A DNA stretch of 15,072 nucleotides from CAZISM01 sp964541895 (GCA_964541895.1 CAZISM010000125.1:1-15072); one strand, 5' to 3'. Numbered from the stretch's first letter, positions 7,330-14,886 are shown. Notes: a model not told the origin generated them from the sequence alone. Translations and numbers: made by a program.

Positions 7330-8319
7330 TTAAAAAGAAATACCTACGGCAATGCGATTGATGGCGTCAAAATACTCCATCGCGCCATAGGAATACCCCA
7401 CATCCAGTTTGATACCGCCCACATCCTTCTGGAAACCGACACCGGCGCACAGGCTCTCATTGTCGTAATTGAACTTGTAGCCGGCCCGCAATGAAATCAT
7501 CTCCAGCAGAGTATACTCGGCGCCCACGTGAATGCGTTCCGTAAAATCGCGCGGGTGCAGGGCATCGACGGAAAGGATGAGCGGACTTTTATGTTCGCCC
7601 ATCAAATCCATAATGTCCATGGCAAAGCCAAGCACAAAGGTAAGGGGCAGTTCAAACCCTTCCTGCACATATTTGAATTCAGGTGAAAAGTTGCGGATGG
7701 CCATGCCCATGCGGAAGCTTTTGAATCCGGGGTAAAAAATGGTACCGAAATCATAAGCCAGGCCGGACACCTTGTTCTGTTCCGTCGTCCCCGCCGGTAG
7801 CAGATTTTCGCCCAGCTGCTGGCTGGCGTATTTGATCTGCAGGCCGATGCTGAACTTGTCGGTCAGCGATTTGCCGTACGAGAGGCCGATGGCATACGCG
7901 CCCACATCCAGACTGCCGGTGTCGACGAAACCCTGGGCTGAGCCGGCGTCGTAGCGGGTGCCCATGATGTCATCACCATAGTCCGAGCCCACATAGCTGA
8001 GGCCGAACGTTCCCCAGTTGCCCGCGTTATAGGCCGCACCGACGCCGATGTAGGAAATATCGGCGATCCACTGCGTTTGCGCCGAAAACAGATGAAACTT
8101 TTGCTGCATTTTGGCCAGACCGGCCGGATTGTAAAACATGGACGTGGCATCGTCATTCACCATGATATAGCTGCCGCCCATGGCCGCGGCACGCGGGCTC
8201 ATGTCGATCTTTAAAAACTGCAAGCCTGTTTGTGCCACCTTTTTGACAACCGCATAGCCCGGAGTCATGGCCAGCACTCCTACCAGGCACACGATCAGGA
8301 ATATCTTGAGTTTATTCAT
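7330..8319 (-). CDS. PorV/PorQ-family outer-membrane beta-barrel protein
   Basis: Predicted outer-membrane protein of the FadL-like PorV/PorQ group, 329 residues. A signal peptide is clear (basic MNKLK, hydrophobic core to about residue 20, likely cut after GYA, residue 23). The hallmark block follows: a region with SPRAAAMGGSYIMVNDDATSMFYNPAGLA (split over 41-69), matching the family pattern R.A.MGG.......D......NPAGLA. The rest consists of alternating, aromatic-rich strands, ending in a terminal Phe (GISF) as BAM-assembled barrels do. In type IX secretion, PorV carries cargo from the translocon to the sortase PorU. The upstream gene encodes a protein with a sorting-type C-terminal domain, which hints at a cargo-shuttle pair; this is inference. 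The start is set by AGGAGGAG (8334-8327) with 7-nt spacing; the upstream stop codon TAG lies inside that ribosome site. It is shorter than classical PorV (about 390), like other family members. Confidence 0.85.
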   Translation of the reverse strand: MNKLKIFLIVCLVGVLAMTPGYAVVKKVAQTGLQFLKIDMSPRAAAMGGSYIMVNDDATSMFYNPAGLAKMQQKFHLFSAQTQWIADISYIGVGAAYNAGNWGTFGLSYVGSDYGDDIMGTRYDAGSAQGFVDTGSLDVGAYAIGLSYGKSLTDKFSIGLQIKYASQQLGENLLPAGTTEQNKVSGLAYDFGTIFYPGFKSFRMGMAIRNFSPEFKYVQEGFELPLTFVLGFAMDIMDLMGEHKSPLILSVDALHPRDFTERIHVGAEYTLLEMISLRAGYKFNYDNESLCAGVGFQKDVGGIKLDVGYSYGAMEYFDAINRIAVGISF

Positions 8320-8332
8320 AATTCAACTCCTC

Positions 8333-10504
8333 CTATCGGACTATCACAAATTTCACGTTCTTGGTTTGGCCATCCGGGGTGGTTATGTTGGCGATATAGA
8401 GTCCGCTGACCGGCCGTTGACCGGTGTCCGAGGTCTGCTGCTCGTTCGCCAGGACGCCCCAACCGGCATCACCGGAGCCTTTGGTGTGTTCAATGGTTTT
8501 CACCAGATCACCGCTCTCCGAGAAAATTCGGATAGTGCATTCCGGAGGAAGATTCAGGAACATAATTTTGTTGGGATCTCCGGGGTACTGGATTTTCTGC
8601 GCCGCCAGACTGAACGGATTGGGTACGACGCGAATCTCATCCAGCGAATTGCCCGGTGCCCTCTGCAGGGAAGCCGGCAGCGTGGTCATGTTGAGATACA
8701 TGCCGCTTTCCAGGCTCTCCTTCTTGCCGTTGAAATCGACGGCATTGGCGTTGCCGTCGTCAAATGAGGTCACGTAATAATAGTAGGACGCACCGCGCGA
8801 TGCGGTCTTGTCGTCAAACTGATGCACCAGGTTGGCTTTGGTGCATTCAAACACCTTGGTCCAGGCGGAATCCGCATAGCTGCCGACGGCGCGGTAGACG
8901 CGATAGCCGGCAAAGTCGGATACCGATTCCGCTTTGTCATCCCAGGTGACGCGGATGGCATCGGCGCGGGACTGGATTTCAATGGAAGGAGCCGGCGGCG
9001 GAACCGGAATGTTGAAATTCTGGTTTTTGTTCCACTGCGCCGCACGCAGGTTGGTGAACAACGAATCCTTGCCGGTCATGATCCAGCGATCCTTGGCCTT
9101 GTCGTTATCCGTCGGCGCCAATTCCGGGTATTTGGTGTACTGCGGCGGCAGATTGTCCGCACCCGCATAGGTGCAGTTCTTGGCATACCAGGCGCGCGCC
9201 ACTTCAAACGCCTTGCGCTTGGAGATGCTGCCGAAACCCATGGCATAGACCAGGCGGATGGAATCGCCCGGAGCCAGTTTGTAAGGACCGTAGGAAGCAA
9301 AAATAGCCTCATGCCAGTGACCGCCGAAACCGGGATCGTCGTTGACATGCTTGTAGCCCTGCTCATCGTGCGGCAGTTCATGGAAGGTGCCGGGATAGGT
9401 GTTGGTCATGAACTTTTTGTAGGAAAATTTCGCATCGATGGCCGGCGTGAAACCGCGTTTATGCACCTCAAAGGCTTTCCACAGTTCGTTCATGTGCAGC
9501 TTGGCGTGTTCCTTGACATACAGTTCGCGGTAGCTCCAGATGGTGTGCATCGCCGGTTGTGCCATATTATCGACGGCAAAATCGTTGGGCTTGTTGCTCA
9601 TGAACAGCGTGGCTTCACCGGCAAACTGCGGACCGGCCAGCCGTTTCATGTTCTGATCTTCGCGCGGATCGCCGAGATCATCGACCGTGGAGCCTTTGGT
9701 GCGATGCGGATAGTAGTACATGATGCGCAGATCCTCACCCGGACGGCACCCCCACCAGCTGCTCCATTCCTTGGGCATGCTGTTGTTCGGCTCGGCGCCG
9801 ATCATACGCATGATATAAAGGCTGTCGAGGGTCTGTTTGGGCAGTTCGATGTCGTCATCGCGGTCGGTGTTGCCGGTGTTCTTGAAGACCATATCATAAA
9901 TCACATAATCATCATGATTTTTCTGGCTCCAGGCCAGTACGCGCTGCGTGACTTCCACACCGATCCAGGTGCGGGCGCGGGACACAAAGAGCTGATCGGC
10001 CGTCGGGCTCATCTTGTTGATCATGTCCGCCGACACCTGGTCCGCCTCATCAAAGGGGAAGGGGTCGTTGTTGACCATCCCGTCCACCACCACTTGCGGC
10101 GGTTGATAGCGACGATAGTTGCGATGGGTCACGCCGTTGGCGTCGGGCAGGACAAACTGGATCTCTTCCGAATCCGAGGTCCCGTATTCGGCGCCGGCCG
10201 TCATGTGCGGATAGAGGGTGCCGTTGGGATGGGTCCAGTTGCGCACGGCGATGTGGGTGCCGTTGTTGCGAAAACCCCATTGCGTGAACATGCGATTGAC
10301 ATTGCGATTGCCGTCATAGTCATACCGGGCCACGCCTTCGTTGTTGCCGGTCTTGGCTTCGGTCTCGCTCTGATGGCCGTTGTCGAGAACGCGCACCTGG
10401 ATCCTGCCGACTTTGACCCATTTAAAAATGCCGGCGGCCTTCAGGGGCACATAAAAACCCATGAAAAGGCACAGCATCATGGTTAAAATGGTATATCGTC
10501 TCAT
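8333..10504 (-). CDS. Secreted protein with fibronectin-III-like domain and C-terminal T9SS/FlgD-like sorting domain
   Basis: Exported protein of unknown function, 723 residues. The signal peptide is residues 1 to about 24 (MRRYTILTMMLCLFMGFYVPLKAAG). Residues about 25-500 form a large region rich in Trp, Tyr, Asp and Asn that I do not assign to any enzyme family; no catalytic motif stands out. After a PVPPPAPS linker (about 500) comes a fibronectin-III-like module (about 503-600: IRVTWDDKAE, GYRVYRA, SYYYYVTSFD). The C-terminal ~100 residues (from VVPNPF, about 623) show the pattern NLPPECTIRIFSESGDLVKTI, then PVSGLYIANI and a terminal KFVIVR, as in type A sorting/FlgD-Ig-like domains of FCB bacteria. 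It sits 24 nt after the TonB receptor stop with its own GGGAG site (10518-10514), and 13 nt before the PorV-like gene. It occupies the position of SusD in sus-like loci but lacks the SusD lipobox and TPR look. It could be a surface ligand-binding or scaffold protein. Confidence 0.8.
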   Translation of the reverse strand: MRRYTILTMMLCLFMGFYVPLKAAGIFKWVKVGRIQVRVLDNGHQSETEAKTGNNEGVARYDYDGNRNVNRMFTQWGFRNNGTHIAVRNWTHPNGTLYPHMTAGAEYGTSDSEEIQFVLPDANGVTHRNYRRYQPPQVVVDGMVNNDPFPFDEADQVSADMINKMSPTADQLFVSRARTWIGVEVTQRVLAWSQKNHDDYVIYDMVFKNTGNTDRDDDIELPKQTLDSLYIMRMIGAEPNNSMPKEWSSWWGCRPGEDLRIMYYYPHRTKGSTVDDLGDPREDQNMKRLAGPQFAGEATLFMSNKPNDFAVDNMAQPAMHTIWSYRELYVKEHAKLHMNELWKAFEVHKRGFTPAIDAKFSYKKFMTNTYPGTFHELPHDEQGYKHVNDDPGFGGHWHEAIFASYGPYKLAPGDSIRLVYAMGFGSISKRKAFEVARAWYAKNCTYAGADNLPPQYTKYPELAPTDNDKAKDRWIMTGKDSLFTNLRAAQWNKNQNFNIPVPPPAPSIEIQSRADAIRVTWDDKAESVSDFAGYRVYRAVGSYADSAWTKVFECTKANLVHQFDDKTASRGASYYYYVTSFDDGNANAVDFNGKKESLESGMYLNMTTLPASLQRAPGNSLDEIRVVPNPFSLAAQKIQYPGDPNKIMFLNLPPECTIRIFSESGDLVKTIEHTKGSGDAGWGVLANEQQTSDTGQRPVSGLYIANITTPDGQTKNVKFVIVR

Positions 10505-10528
10505 ATTTCGATTCTCCCATGCTTGATG

Positions 10529-13500
10529 TTATAGATCGACGCGTATGCCAAAGGTCACATAGCGCAGATCCTGGTAATACATGAACTCGCGATTCGGCAT
10601 GTCGATGTAGGGCTTGTCGTCGCTATTGACATCGCCCACCTGATCGTCGCCGGCAATGTATTTGCCACGATCCACATCGCGCAGAGCATCAAACTCTTTG
10701 CTTTTGTACATCGGCAGATGCAGGGATTCGAGATAATCACGATAATCCTGAGAATCGTAGAAAGCGCCCGCACTGGTGGACGAGCTCAGGTAAAGCTGGT
10801 TGAACAGATTATTGACGTCGAAAAAGAGCTCAAAATTGGTTTTGGCCACAGACAGACGGCGGCTGATGCGCAGATCTGTGGTCCAGCGGCTCCTCCAGTG
10901 CAAATCGTTCTGCACACCCTCTTTTTTAAGCGGATTCCAGGTCTGATACTCACCCGATTTCCAGTTGAACACCGGCGACACCAGCCAGTTGGCCAGCGGG
11001 CGCACGCCGAAAACCGTGGGACCGAAATCGTTGGGCGACATCAGGTTGATGCTGGTGCGCAGATACGGGCGAATCGTGGTCCGGGTGATGTTGGGATCTT
11101 CAAGGCCCTGTTGGGCCGCCAGACGAGGATCCTGGTAATACACGTTGCGACCGAGAAAGCCGTACTGCTGCACCGGATAGGTGTAGTTGAACCAGCCGGT
11201 AAAATAACGGCCAAAGGTCCTGTCGATGCGCACTTCAAATCCGCGCACGTCTTCATAGTTGGTGTTGTTGTAGCTGTTGTAATTCACGCTACCGGTGTAA
11301 TTGATGTACTGAATTTCGTTGATCTGATCGGCCACGTCCCGGTAAAAACCGTTGAGCTGCAACAGGAGCTGGTTGGCCACGTTCCACTCAAAACCGAGTT
11401 CATAGGCAACGGTTTTGGGCAGCAGCGCGTTGGGATTGCCCAGGCGGGTGATGCCGTCCGAGGCGCGACCCTGGGTGATCTGGTACATCTGCGTCGACGT
11501 CGGCAGACTGGTGAAATGACCATAGTTGAAATAGAGCTTTACGTCCTTGGAAATCGGGTGAGAGATGCCCAACCGGGGCAGCACCATCAGATGGCCTTTG
11601 GCCTGTTCAGTGGGGGCTTCACTCAGCTGGTTCTTGTATTTGGCGGAGAAATACCTGGTGTACGGATCCAGGGTATACCAGTCGCAGTTGGGATTGTTGT
11701 ATTCGAGGCGCACGCCGATGTTGGCCACCATGCCTTCGAATTCCAACTTGTCCTTTACATAAGCTCCAATACGCCAGGGGAATTGATCCCAGATCGTGTG
11801 ATAGTCTTCCCAGTGCGATTCAAAACGGATACGCTGGTAATCGGTGTGCAGATCGTCATAGTTCATTTCAAAACCGGCCTTGAGCTGATGCGAGCGGTGG
11901 ACCTGGCTGGTGATGTCAATGCGGGCGTTCAGCGTATAGACCTCACCGTCATCGCGATGGCCGCCGCCGTCCGCGTTCAGGGAAGCGCCGTCGCCCTGCG
12001 TGGTCACCGTGGTGCCGGTGCCGATCCAGAATCCCCACGGCCGTTCATCAACCGGGGTCTTGCCGAAATAGCGGACCGTCGTGGTGTCGCGGTAATCGTT
12101 GTATCCCCAGGCTTTAGCCGAATTTTTCACATGCACATGGGAAATACGCACGTTGTAAAAGGTTTTCGGGCTCAGCACGTGATCAAAGGTGATGCCGAAC
12201 ATGCCGCGGTAAATGTCAAAAGGTACGGCCGCGGAACGCCACCACCACACTTTGTGATCTTCGGTCTGACCGCCCGGCCAGATATTGGCGTTATAGTAGG
12301 AGTTGCCGCTCCCGATATAGGAATTATCCGATCCGCCTTCGCGGGAAGCGGCCACCGTATTGGTCTCTCCGTAATAACCCTCGACTGACAGCTTCATGTT
12401 GGAGGTGAGGCGGGAGGTTAATTTCAAAGAGCCGCCGGATTCGCGGAAATACTCGCGCGAGGTCGGCCAGGCAAACGCCTGCCAGTCGGAGCGATAGGAG
12501 GCCATAAACGACATGTTGCCCAGTTTCTTGCCGATGACCGGCACACCGCCGGTGACCAGGCCGTCGATGAGATAATCCGGTTTGTTGCCGTACAGGCTTT
12601 CCTTTTGTCCGAGAGCGGCGCTGCCTTCAGCGGCGTGTTCCCAGAGGAACATGTCATAGCATTCCTGCGGCGTGCGGTCGTTCTTGGGATCCTTGTCCGC
12701 GAGCAGGCGCTGGGAAAACGAGTTCCATCCCTCAAACTCGATGTTTTGATGGCGCGTGGCCTCGTCCCAGCCGGCCTTGGTGCCGACAAAGGCGACTTGC
12801 GGATCCAGATAGGGCCGCATGTAAAAGAAATCCTGGCTGGACATGGCAGGACCGTAGTGTTTAATGCGCGCCGGTTTGAAACGAAAATCGAGCGAACCGG
12901 TATAGCGGTTGGGATCGGCGTCCTTGGTGATCACGCTGACCATACCGGCACGGACGTTGCCGTACTCGGCATCAAAACCGCCCTTCATGACGTTCACTTC
13001 CTTGATCATGCTCAAGTTGACCGTCTGCAGCGGCTGGTTGGTGCGGTTGTCCACCACAATGAGACCGTCCACCATGAATCCCTGCTGATCCAAACCACCG
13101 CCGCGGATGATGCCATCCTCGATACCAGCCTGGTGGTTGACAAACTGCTGGACGTTGCTCACCAACGGCACCTTAACCACTTCTTCGGCTGTGCTCGAGA
13201 TCTGGGCGGCGGAAATATCCCGTTTGACGATTTCGCGCTCAGCCACGACCGTTACCTCCTGGCCGGCCAGCGTCGTGGATTTCAAATCGATATCAACCGG
13301 CGTGGTGTGATCTGAACTCACGCGAATATTGGTGATGATGGTTTTTTCATATCCCAACAGCGTGGCTTGCACGGAATAGGTGCCTGGCGGAACGTTGATG
13401 ACAAAGTAGCTGCCCTGCAGGTCGCTGACACCGCCCAGTTGCGTGCCCGTCAATATGATGTTCACACCCATCAGTTTTTCCCCGGTGGACGCGTCCTTGA

Positions 13501-13612
13501 TGGTGCCTGCAATCTTACCCGTCACGCCCGAAAAAACCAGAGAGGGCAGAACCGCGAGAAAGAGCAAAAAGAGCAATATCGTTTTGCCCTTGCGAAACAT
13601 TTTTTCACTCAT
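10529..13612 (-). CDS. TonB-dependent outer-membrane receptor with carboxypeptidase-regulatory-like N-domain (SusC/RagA-like)
   Basis: Outer-membrane active transporter of 1027 residues, in the size range of SusC-like receptors rather than siderophore receptors (about 700). Signal peptide about 1-28 (basic FRKGK, then TILLFLLFLAVLPSLVFS). Residues about 31-112 form a carboxypeptidase-D regulatory-like beta-sandwich (GKIAGTIKDASTGEKLMGVNI, GVSDLQGSYFVINVPPGTYSV). A TonB-box-like segment LAGQEVTVVAE (115-125) and the plug (about 135-232: VDGLIVVD, IKEVNVMKGGFDAEYGNVRAGMVSVIT) come next, and the remaining ~790 residues are the barrel, ending in FGIRVDL. The start ATG at 13612 has GGAGG (13622-13618) 5 nt upstream; a second in-frame ATG lies four codons later. 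Imported ligand is unknown: substrate-contacting loops cannot be read from sequence. The regulator upstream and the secreted protein and PorV-like gene downstream suggest one inducible uptake or surface-display unit. Confidence 0.93.
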   Translation of the reverse strand: MSEKMFRKGKTILLFLLFLAVLPSLVFSGVTGKIAGTIKDASTGEKLMGVNIILTGTQLGGVSDLQGSYFVINVPPGTYSVQATLLGYEKTIITNIRVSSDHTTPVDIDLKSTTLAGQEVTVVAEREIVKRDISAAQISSTAEEVVKVPLVSNVQQFVNHQAGIEDGIIRGGGLDQQGFMVDGLIVVDNRTNQPLQTVNLSMIKEVNVMKGGFDAEYGNVRAGMVSVITKDADPNRYTGSLDFRFKPARIKHYGPAMSSQDFFYMRPYLDPQVAFVGTKAGWDEATRHQNIEFEGWNSFSQRLLADKDPKNDRTPQECYDMFLWEHAAEGSAALGQKESLYGNKPDYLIDGLVTGGVPVIGKKLGNMSFMASYRSDWQAFAWPTSREYFRESGGSLKLTSRLTSNMKLSVEGYYGETNTVAASREGGSDNSYIGSGNSYYNANIWPGGQTEDHKVWWWRSAAVPFDIYRGMFGITFDHVLSPKTFYNVRISHVHVKNSAKAWGYNDYRDTTTVRYFGKTPVDERPWGFWIGTGTTVTTQGDGASLNADGGGHRDDGEVYTLNARIDITSQVHRSHQLKAGFEMNYDDLHTDYQRIRFESHWEDYHTIWDQFPWRIGAYVKDKLEFEGMVANIGVRLEYNNPNCDWYTLDPYTRYFSAKYKNQLSEAPTEQAKGHLMVLPRLGISHPISKDVKLYFNYGHFTSLPTSTQMYQITQGRASDGITRLGNPNALLPKTVAYELGFEWNVANQLLLQLNGFYRDVADQINEIQYINYTGSVNYNSYNNTNYEDVRGFEVRIDRTFGRYFTGWFNYTYPVQQYGFLGRNVYYQDPRLAAQQGLEDPNITRTTIRPYLRTSINLMSPNDFGPTVFGVRPLANWLVSPVFNWKSGEYQTWNPLKKEGVQNDLHWRSRWTTDLRISRRLSVAKTNFELFFDVNNLFNQLYLSSSTSAGAFYDSQDYRDYLESLHLPMYKSKEFDALRDVDRGKYIAGDDQVGDVNSDDKPYIDMPNREFMYYQDLRYVTFGIRVDL

Positions 13613-13706
13613 ACGAACCTCCGGTTGTTGTGTACCTGTGGTTTTGTTCTTTTGCTGATGAACCGAACGTGTGCAATGCCACCTCCTTTCCTAGCTGATG
13701 CTCCAT
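13605..13706 (-). CDS. Possible leader peptide ORF (33 aa from ATG, or 23 aa from TTG)
   Basis: An open frame between the regulator and the TonB receptor runs from ATG (13706-13704) through an in-frame TTG (13676-13674) to TGA (13607-13605). The TTG is preceded by the sequence AAAGGAGGT (13689-13681), fully complementary to the usual 16S rRNA 3' end, with good spacing. The ATG has no ribosome site. The stop overlaps the receptor start by 8 nt (ATGAGTGA), the same joint as seen twice in the Lol operon. The peptide is polar, with no membrane segment, and not recognised. It may couple translation of the receptor to ribosome entry upstream, or be a chance frame. An annotated protein is not expected here. 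Confidence 0.25.
   Translation of the reverse strand: MEHQLGKEVALHTFGSSAKEQNHRYTTTGGSYE
13681..13689 (-). promoter_or_regulatory. Perfect Shine-Dalgarno sequence without a nearby ATG
   Basis: Minus-strand AAAGGAGGT sits about 69 nt upstream of the TonB receptor start. It is the strongest ribosome-binding match noticed in the window, yet the only start codon at workable distance is TTG at 13676, five bases after GGAGG. The receptor has its own GGAGG at 13622-13618. Confidence 0.5.
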
Positions 13707-13715
13707 CACTATGGA

Positions 13716-14462
13716 TCAAGCCGTTTGTATCGCAAGTTGTTTATGATATAGACGCAAATTATGCTCTTCGGTAATTTTCAGATGCATTTCCATATCGCGG
13801 TAAGCCTGGTCCGCGTCCTGGCTGCGAATGTCCTGCAACAGATGGCCGTGATACTCCAGGGCGGTCCGGACAATTTCGGCATCAAAAAAAATGGGTGGGT
13901 GAAATTTGGCCAAGACATGAAAGATCGGTTCCAGAACAATGGGGACGAGTGGGTTGTTGCAGGAGCGCGAAACCAGGTTGTGAAAGAGAATATCGTAATG
14001 GCTCATCTCTACCTGGTTGGTGCGAGCGGCCTGCATCATTGCATAGGCCTCCTGTAAACGCTCGAGGTCCGCTTCGCTGCGATGCTGTGCCGAGAGCGCA
14101 GCGACCTTGGGCTCTATCATCTGTCGAATGCTGAGGATATGCACCAGCCCGGCTTTGCCGCATTTGTAATCCACCAGCTGGGAAAAAGGATCGATGACGT
14201 TGTCAATGGAAGGCTTTAATACAACCGCCCCCTTGCCCTTCAAAATGTCAATAAACCCTTTGCTGGACAAAATGAGGAGAGCTTCACGAACAACGCTGCG
14301 ACTGACGCCGAAAATAGTACCCAACTCGTTTTCGCTGGGGAGCAAATCACCCGGGCCAAAGACCTGCTTCAGAATCGAGTCCTTGAGCTGATTCGCAACC
14401 AGTTCCGAAAGTTTTGGTGGTCGGGTAACGCTGGAGAGAGCAAAAGGAGTATCTTCGAGCAT
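13716..14462 (-). CDS. GntR/FadR-family transcriptional regulator with FCD ligand domain
   Basis: DNA-binding regulator of 248 residues. The winged helix-turn-helix is at about 15-84, with the GntR hallmark GDLLPSENELGTIFGVSRSVVREALLIL (split over 38-65) and the wing GFIDILKGKGAVV (69-81). The all-helical FCD domain (about 105-235) keeps the usual metal/ligand residues: D157 and H161 in D-ILF-H, H205 in EYHGHLL, and H227 in EMHLKI. Family members respond to small carboxylates such as sugar acids, lactate or amino-acid derivatives; the ligand here is unknown. The start ATG at 14462 has GGAG 5 nt upstream. It is the first gene of the operon, 103 nt ahead of the TonB receptor, and a perfect palindrome overlapping its own promoter predicts autorepression and ligand-induced expression of the outer-membrane genes behind it. 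Confidence 0.93.
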   Translation of the reverse strand: MLEDTPFALSSVTRPPKLSELVANQLKDSILKQVFGPGDLLPSENELGTIFGVSRSVVREALLILSSKGFIDILKGKGAVVLKPSIDNVIDPFSQLVDYKCGKAGLVHILSIRQMIEPKVAALSAQHRSEADLERLQEAYAMMQAARTNQVEMSHYDILFHNLVSRSCNNPLVPIVLEPIFHVLAKFHPPIFFDAEIVRTALEYHGHLLQDIRSQDADQAYRDMEMHLKITEEHNLRLYHKQLAIQTA

Positions 14463-14483
14463 CTATACTCCGATACTGTTGTT

Positions 14484-14500
14484 TACTTGTCTGACAAGTA
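14484..14500. promoter_or_regulatory. Operator palindrome for the GntR/FadR-family regulator
   Basis: TACTTGTCTGACAAGTA is a perfect 17-bp inverted repeat centred on T14492. Its core TTGTC-N-GACAA fits the known FadR-subfamily pattern T.GT-N-AC.A. It overlaps the -10 box (14497-14502) and lies 21 nt upstream of the gntR start codon, an ideal position for autorepression. No second full copy was found before the TonB receptor. Confidence 0.8.
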
Positions 14501-14525
14501 TAGTAGTTTTTATAACAAAAGGCAA
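14497..14525 (-). promoter_or_regulatory. Sigma70-type promoter of gntR and probably the whole operon
   Basis: On the minus strand, TTGCCT (14525-14520) and TATACT (14502-14497) are separated by 17 nt. The start site would fall around 14490, inside the operator palindrome, about 28 nt before the gntR ATG. No equally good promoter was seen in the 103-nt gap before the TonB receptor, which supports one transcript. Confidence 0.65.
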
Positions 14526-14534
14526 GAAAAAAAG

Positions 14535-14576
14535 TTACTAATTATTACATTTTTTTACTAATTGTAAAAATTGTAC
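14535..14576. repeat. AT-rich direct repeats upstream of the gntR promoter
   Basis: TTACTAATT occurs at 14535-14543 and again at 14555-14563, 20 bp apart, close to two helical turns. Directly beside it AATTGTA is repeated (14561-14567 and 14570-14576). The block lies just upstream of the -35 box, where an UP element or an activator site would sit. Confidence 0.4.
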
Positions 14577-14745
14577 TTATGAATACGCACTCTGCTGAGA
14601 AACGGCGGCAATGACAAAAATGAACCATTTCTACCTAAACAGTAGCTTGACGGATAAAGACGCGGAGGATGTTTTTCAGAAATGAAATCAGGGGTGTACC
14701 GGATATAGTCATAACCCGGATAAAACAGAAGCAATGGTCGGACAT

Positions 14746-14886
14746 CCTGGACTGCTGCAAAAACTCTTTCAATCCCGGGTGTTGCATCGCTGCCTGAAAA
14801 TGCAAGGCGGGACACCCGGAGTTGCCGCAAAAAGCGCCGCAACATCCAGGGTCCCTTGTTTTGCAGCAGACTCTTAAGGGGTCTGC
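14746..14886. repeat. Nested inverted-repeat cluster
   Basis: CTGCTGCAAAA (14752-14762) is the exact inverse complement of TTTTGCAGCAG (14859-14869), 96 nt apart. Between them, CCGGGTGT (14775-14782) pairs with ACACCCGG (14812-14819), with TGCA on both inner flanks, and GTTGC (14821-14825) pairs with GCAAC (14838-14842). CCTGGA (14746-14751) and TCCAGG (14845-14850) form a further pair. GCAGAC (14866-14871) and GTCTGC (14881-14886) make a last hairpin. Such density is not expected of plain spacer DNA; it may be a small non-autonomous element, a repeat remnant or a structured RNA. Confidence 0.45.

Noticed and set aside
7037..7333. A 98-codon + strand frame after clpC
   Set aside because: It starts inside or just after the clpC terminator, crosses the REP-like hairpins and the opposing terminator, and shows no protein features.
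8822..10486. A 554-codon open frame on the + strand opposite the secreted protein gene
   Set aside because: It is antisense to a gene with signal peptide and recognisable domains. Its translation is a low-complexity shadow rich in H, R, G and V without motifs, as expected opposite GC-rich codons.
10718..12388. A 556-codon open frame on the + strand opposite the TonB receptor
   Set aside because: Antisense shadow of a clear receptor gene. No ribosome site or domain pattern.
14558..14845. A 95-codon minus-strand frame upstream of gntR
   Set aside because: It runs through the inverted-repeat cluster and into AT-rich spacer, has no domain signature, and its start lacks a good ribosome site. It is more likely a chance frame.
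14866..14886. GCAGAC/GTCTGC hairpin as terminator of the gene entering from the right
   Set aside because: On the minus strand it is followed by TGCAAAAC, not a T tract. On the + strand a short T run follows after CAG, but no gene there needs it.
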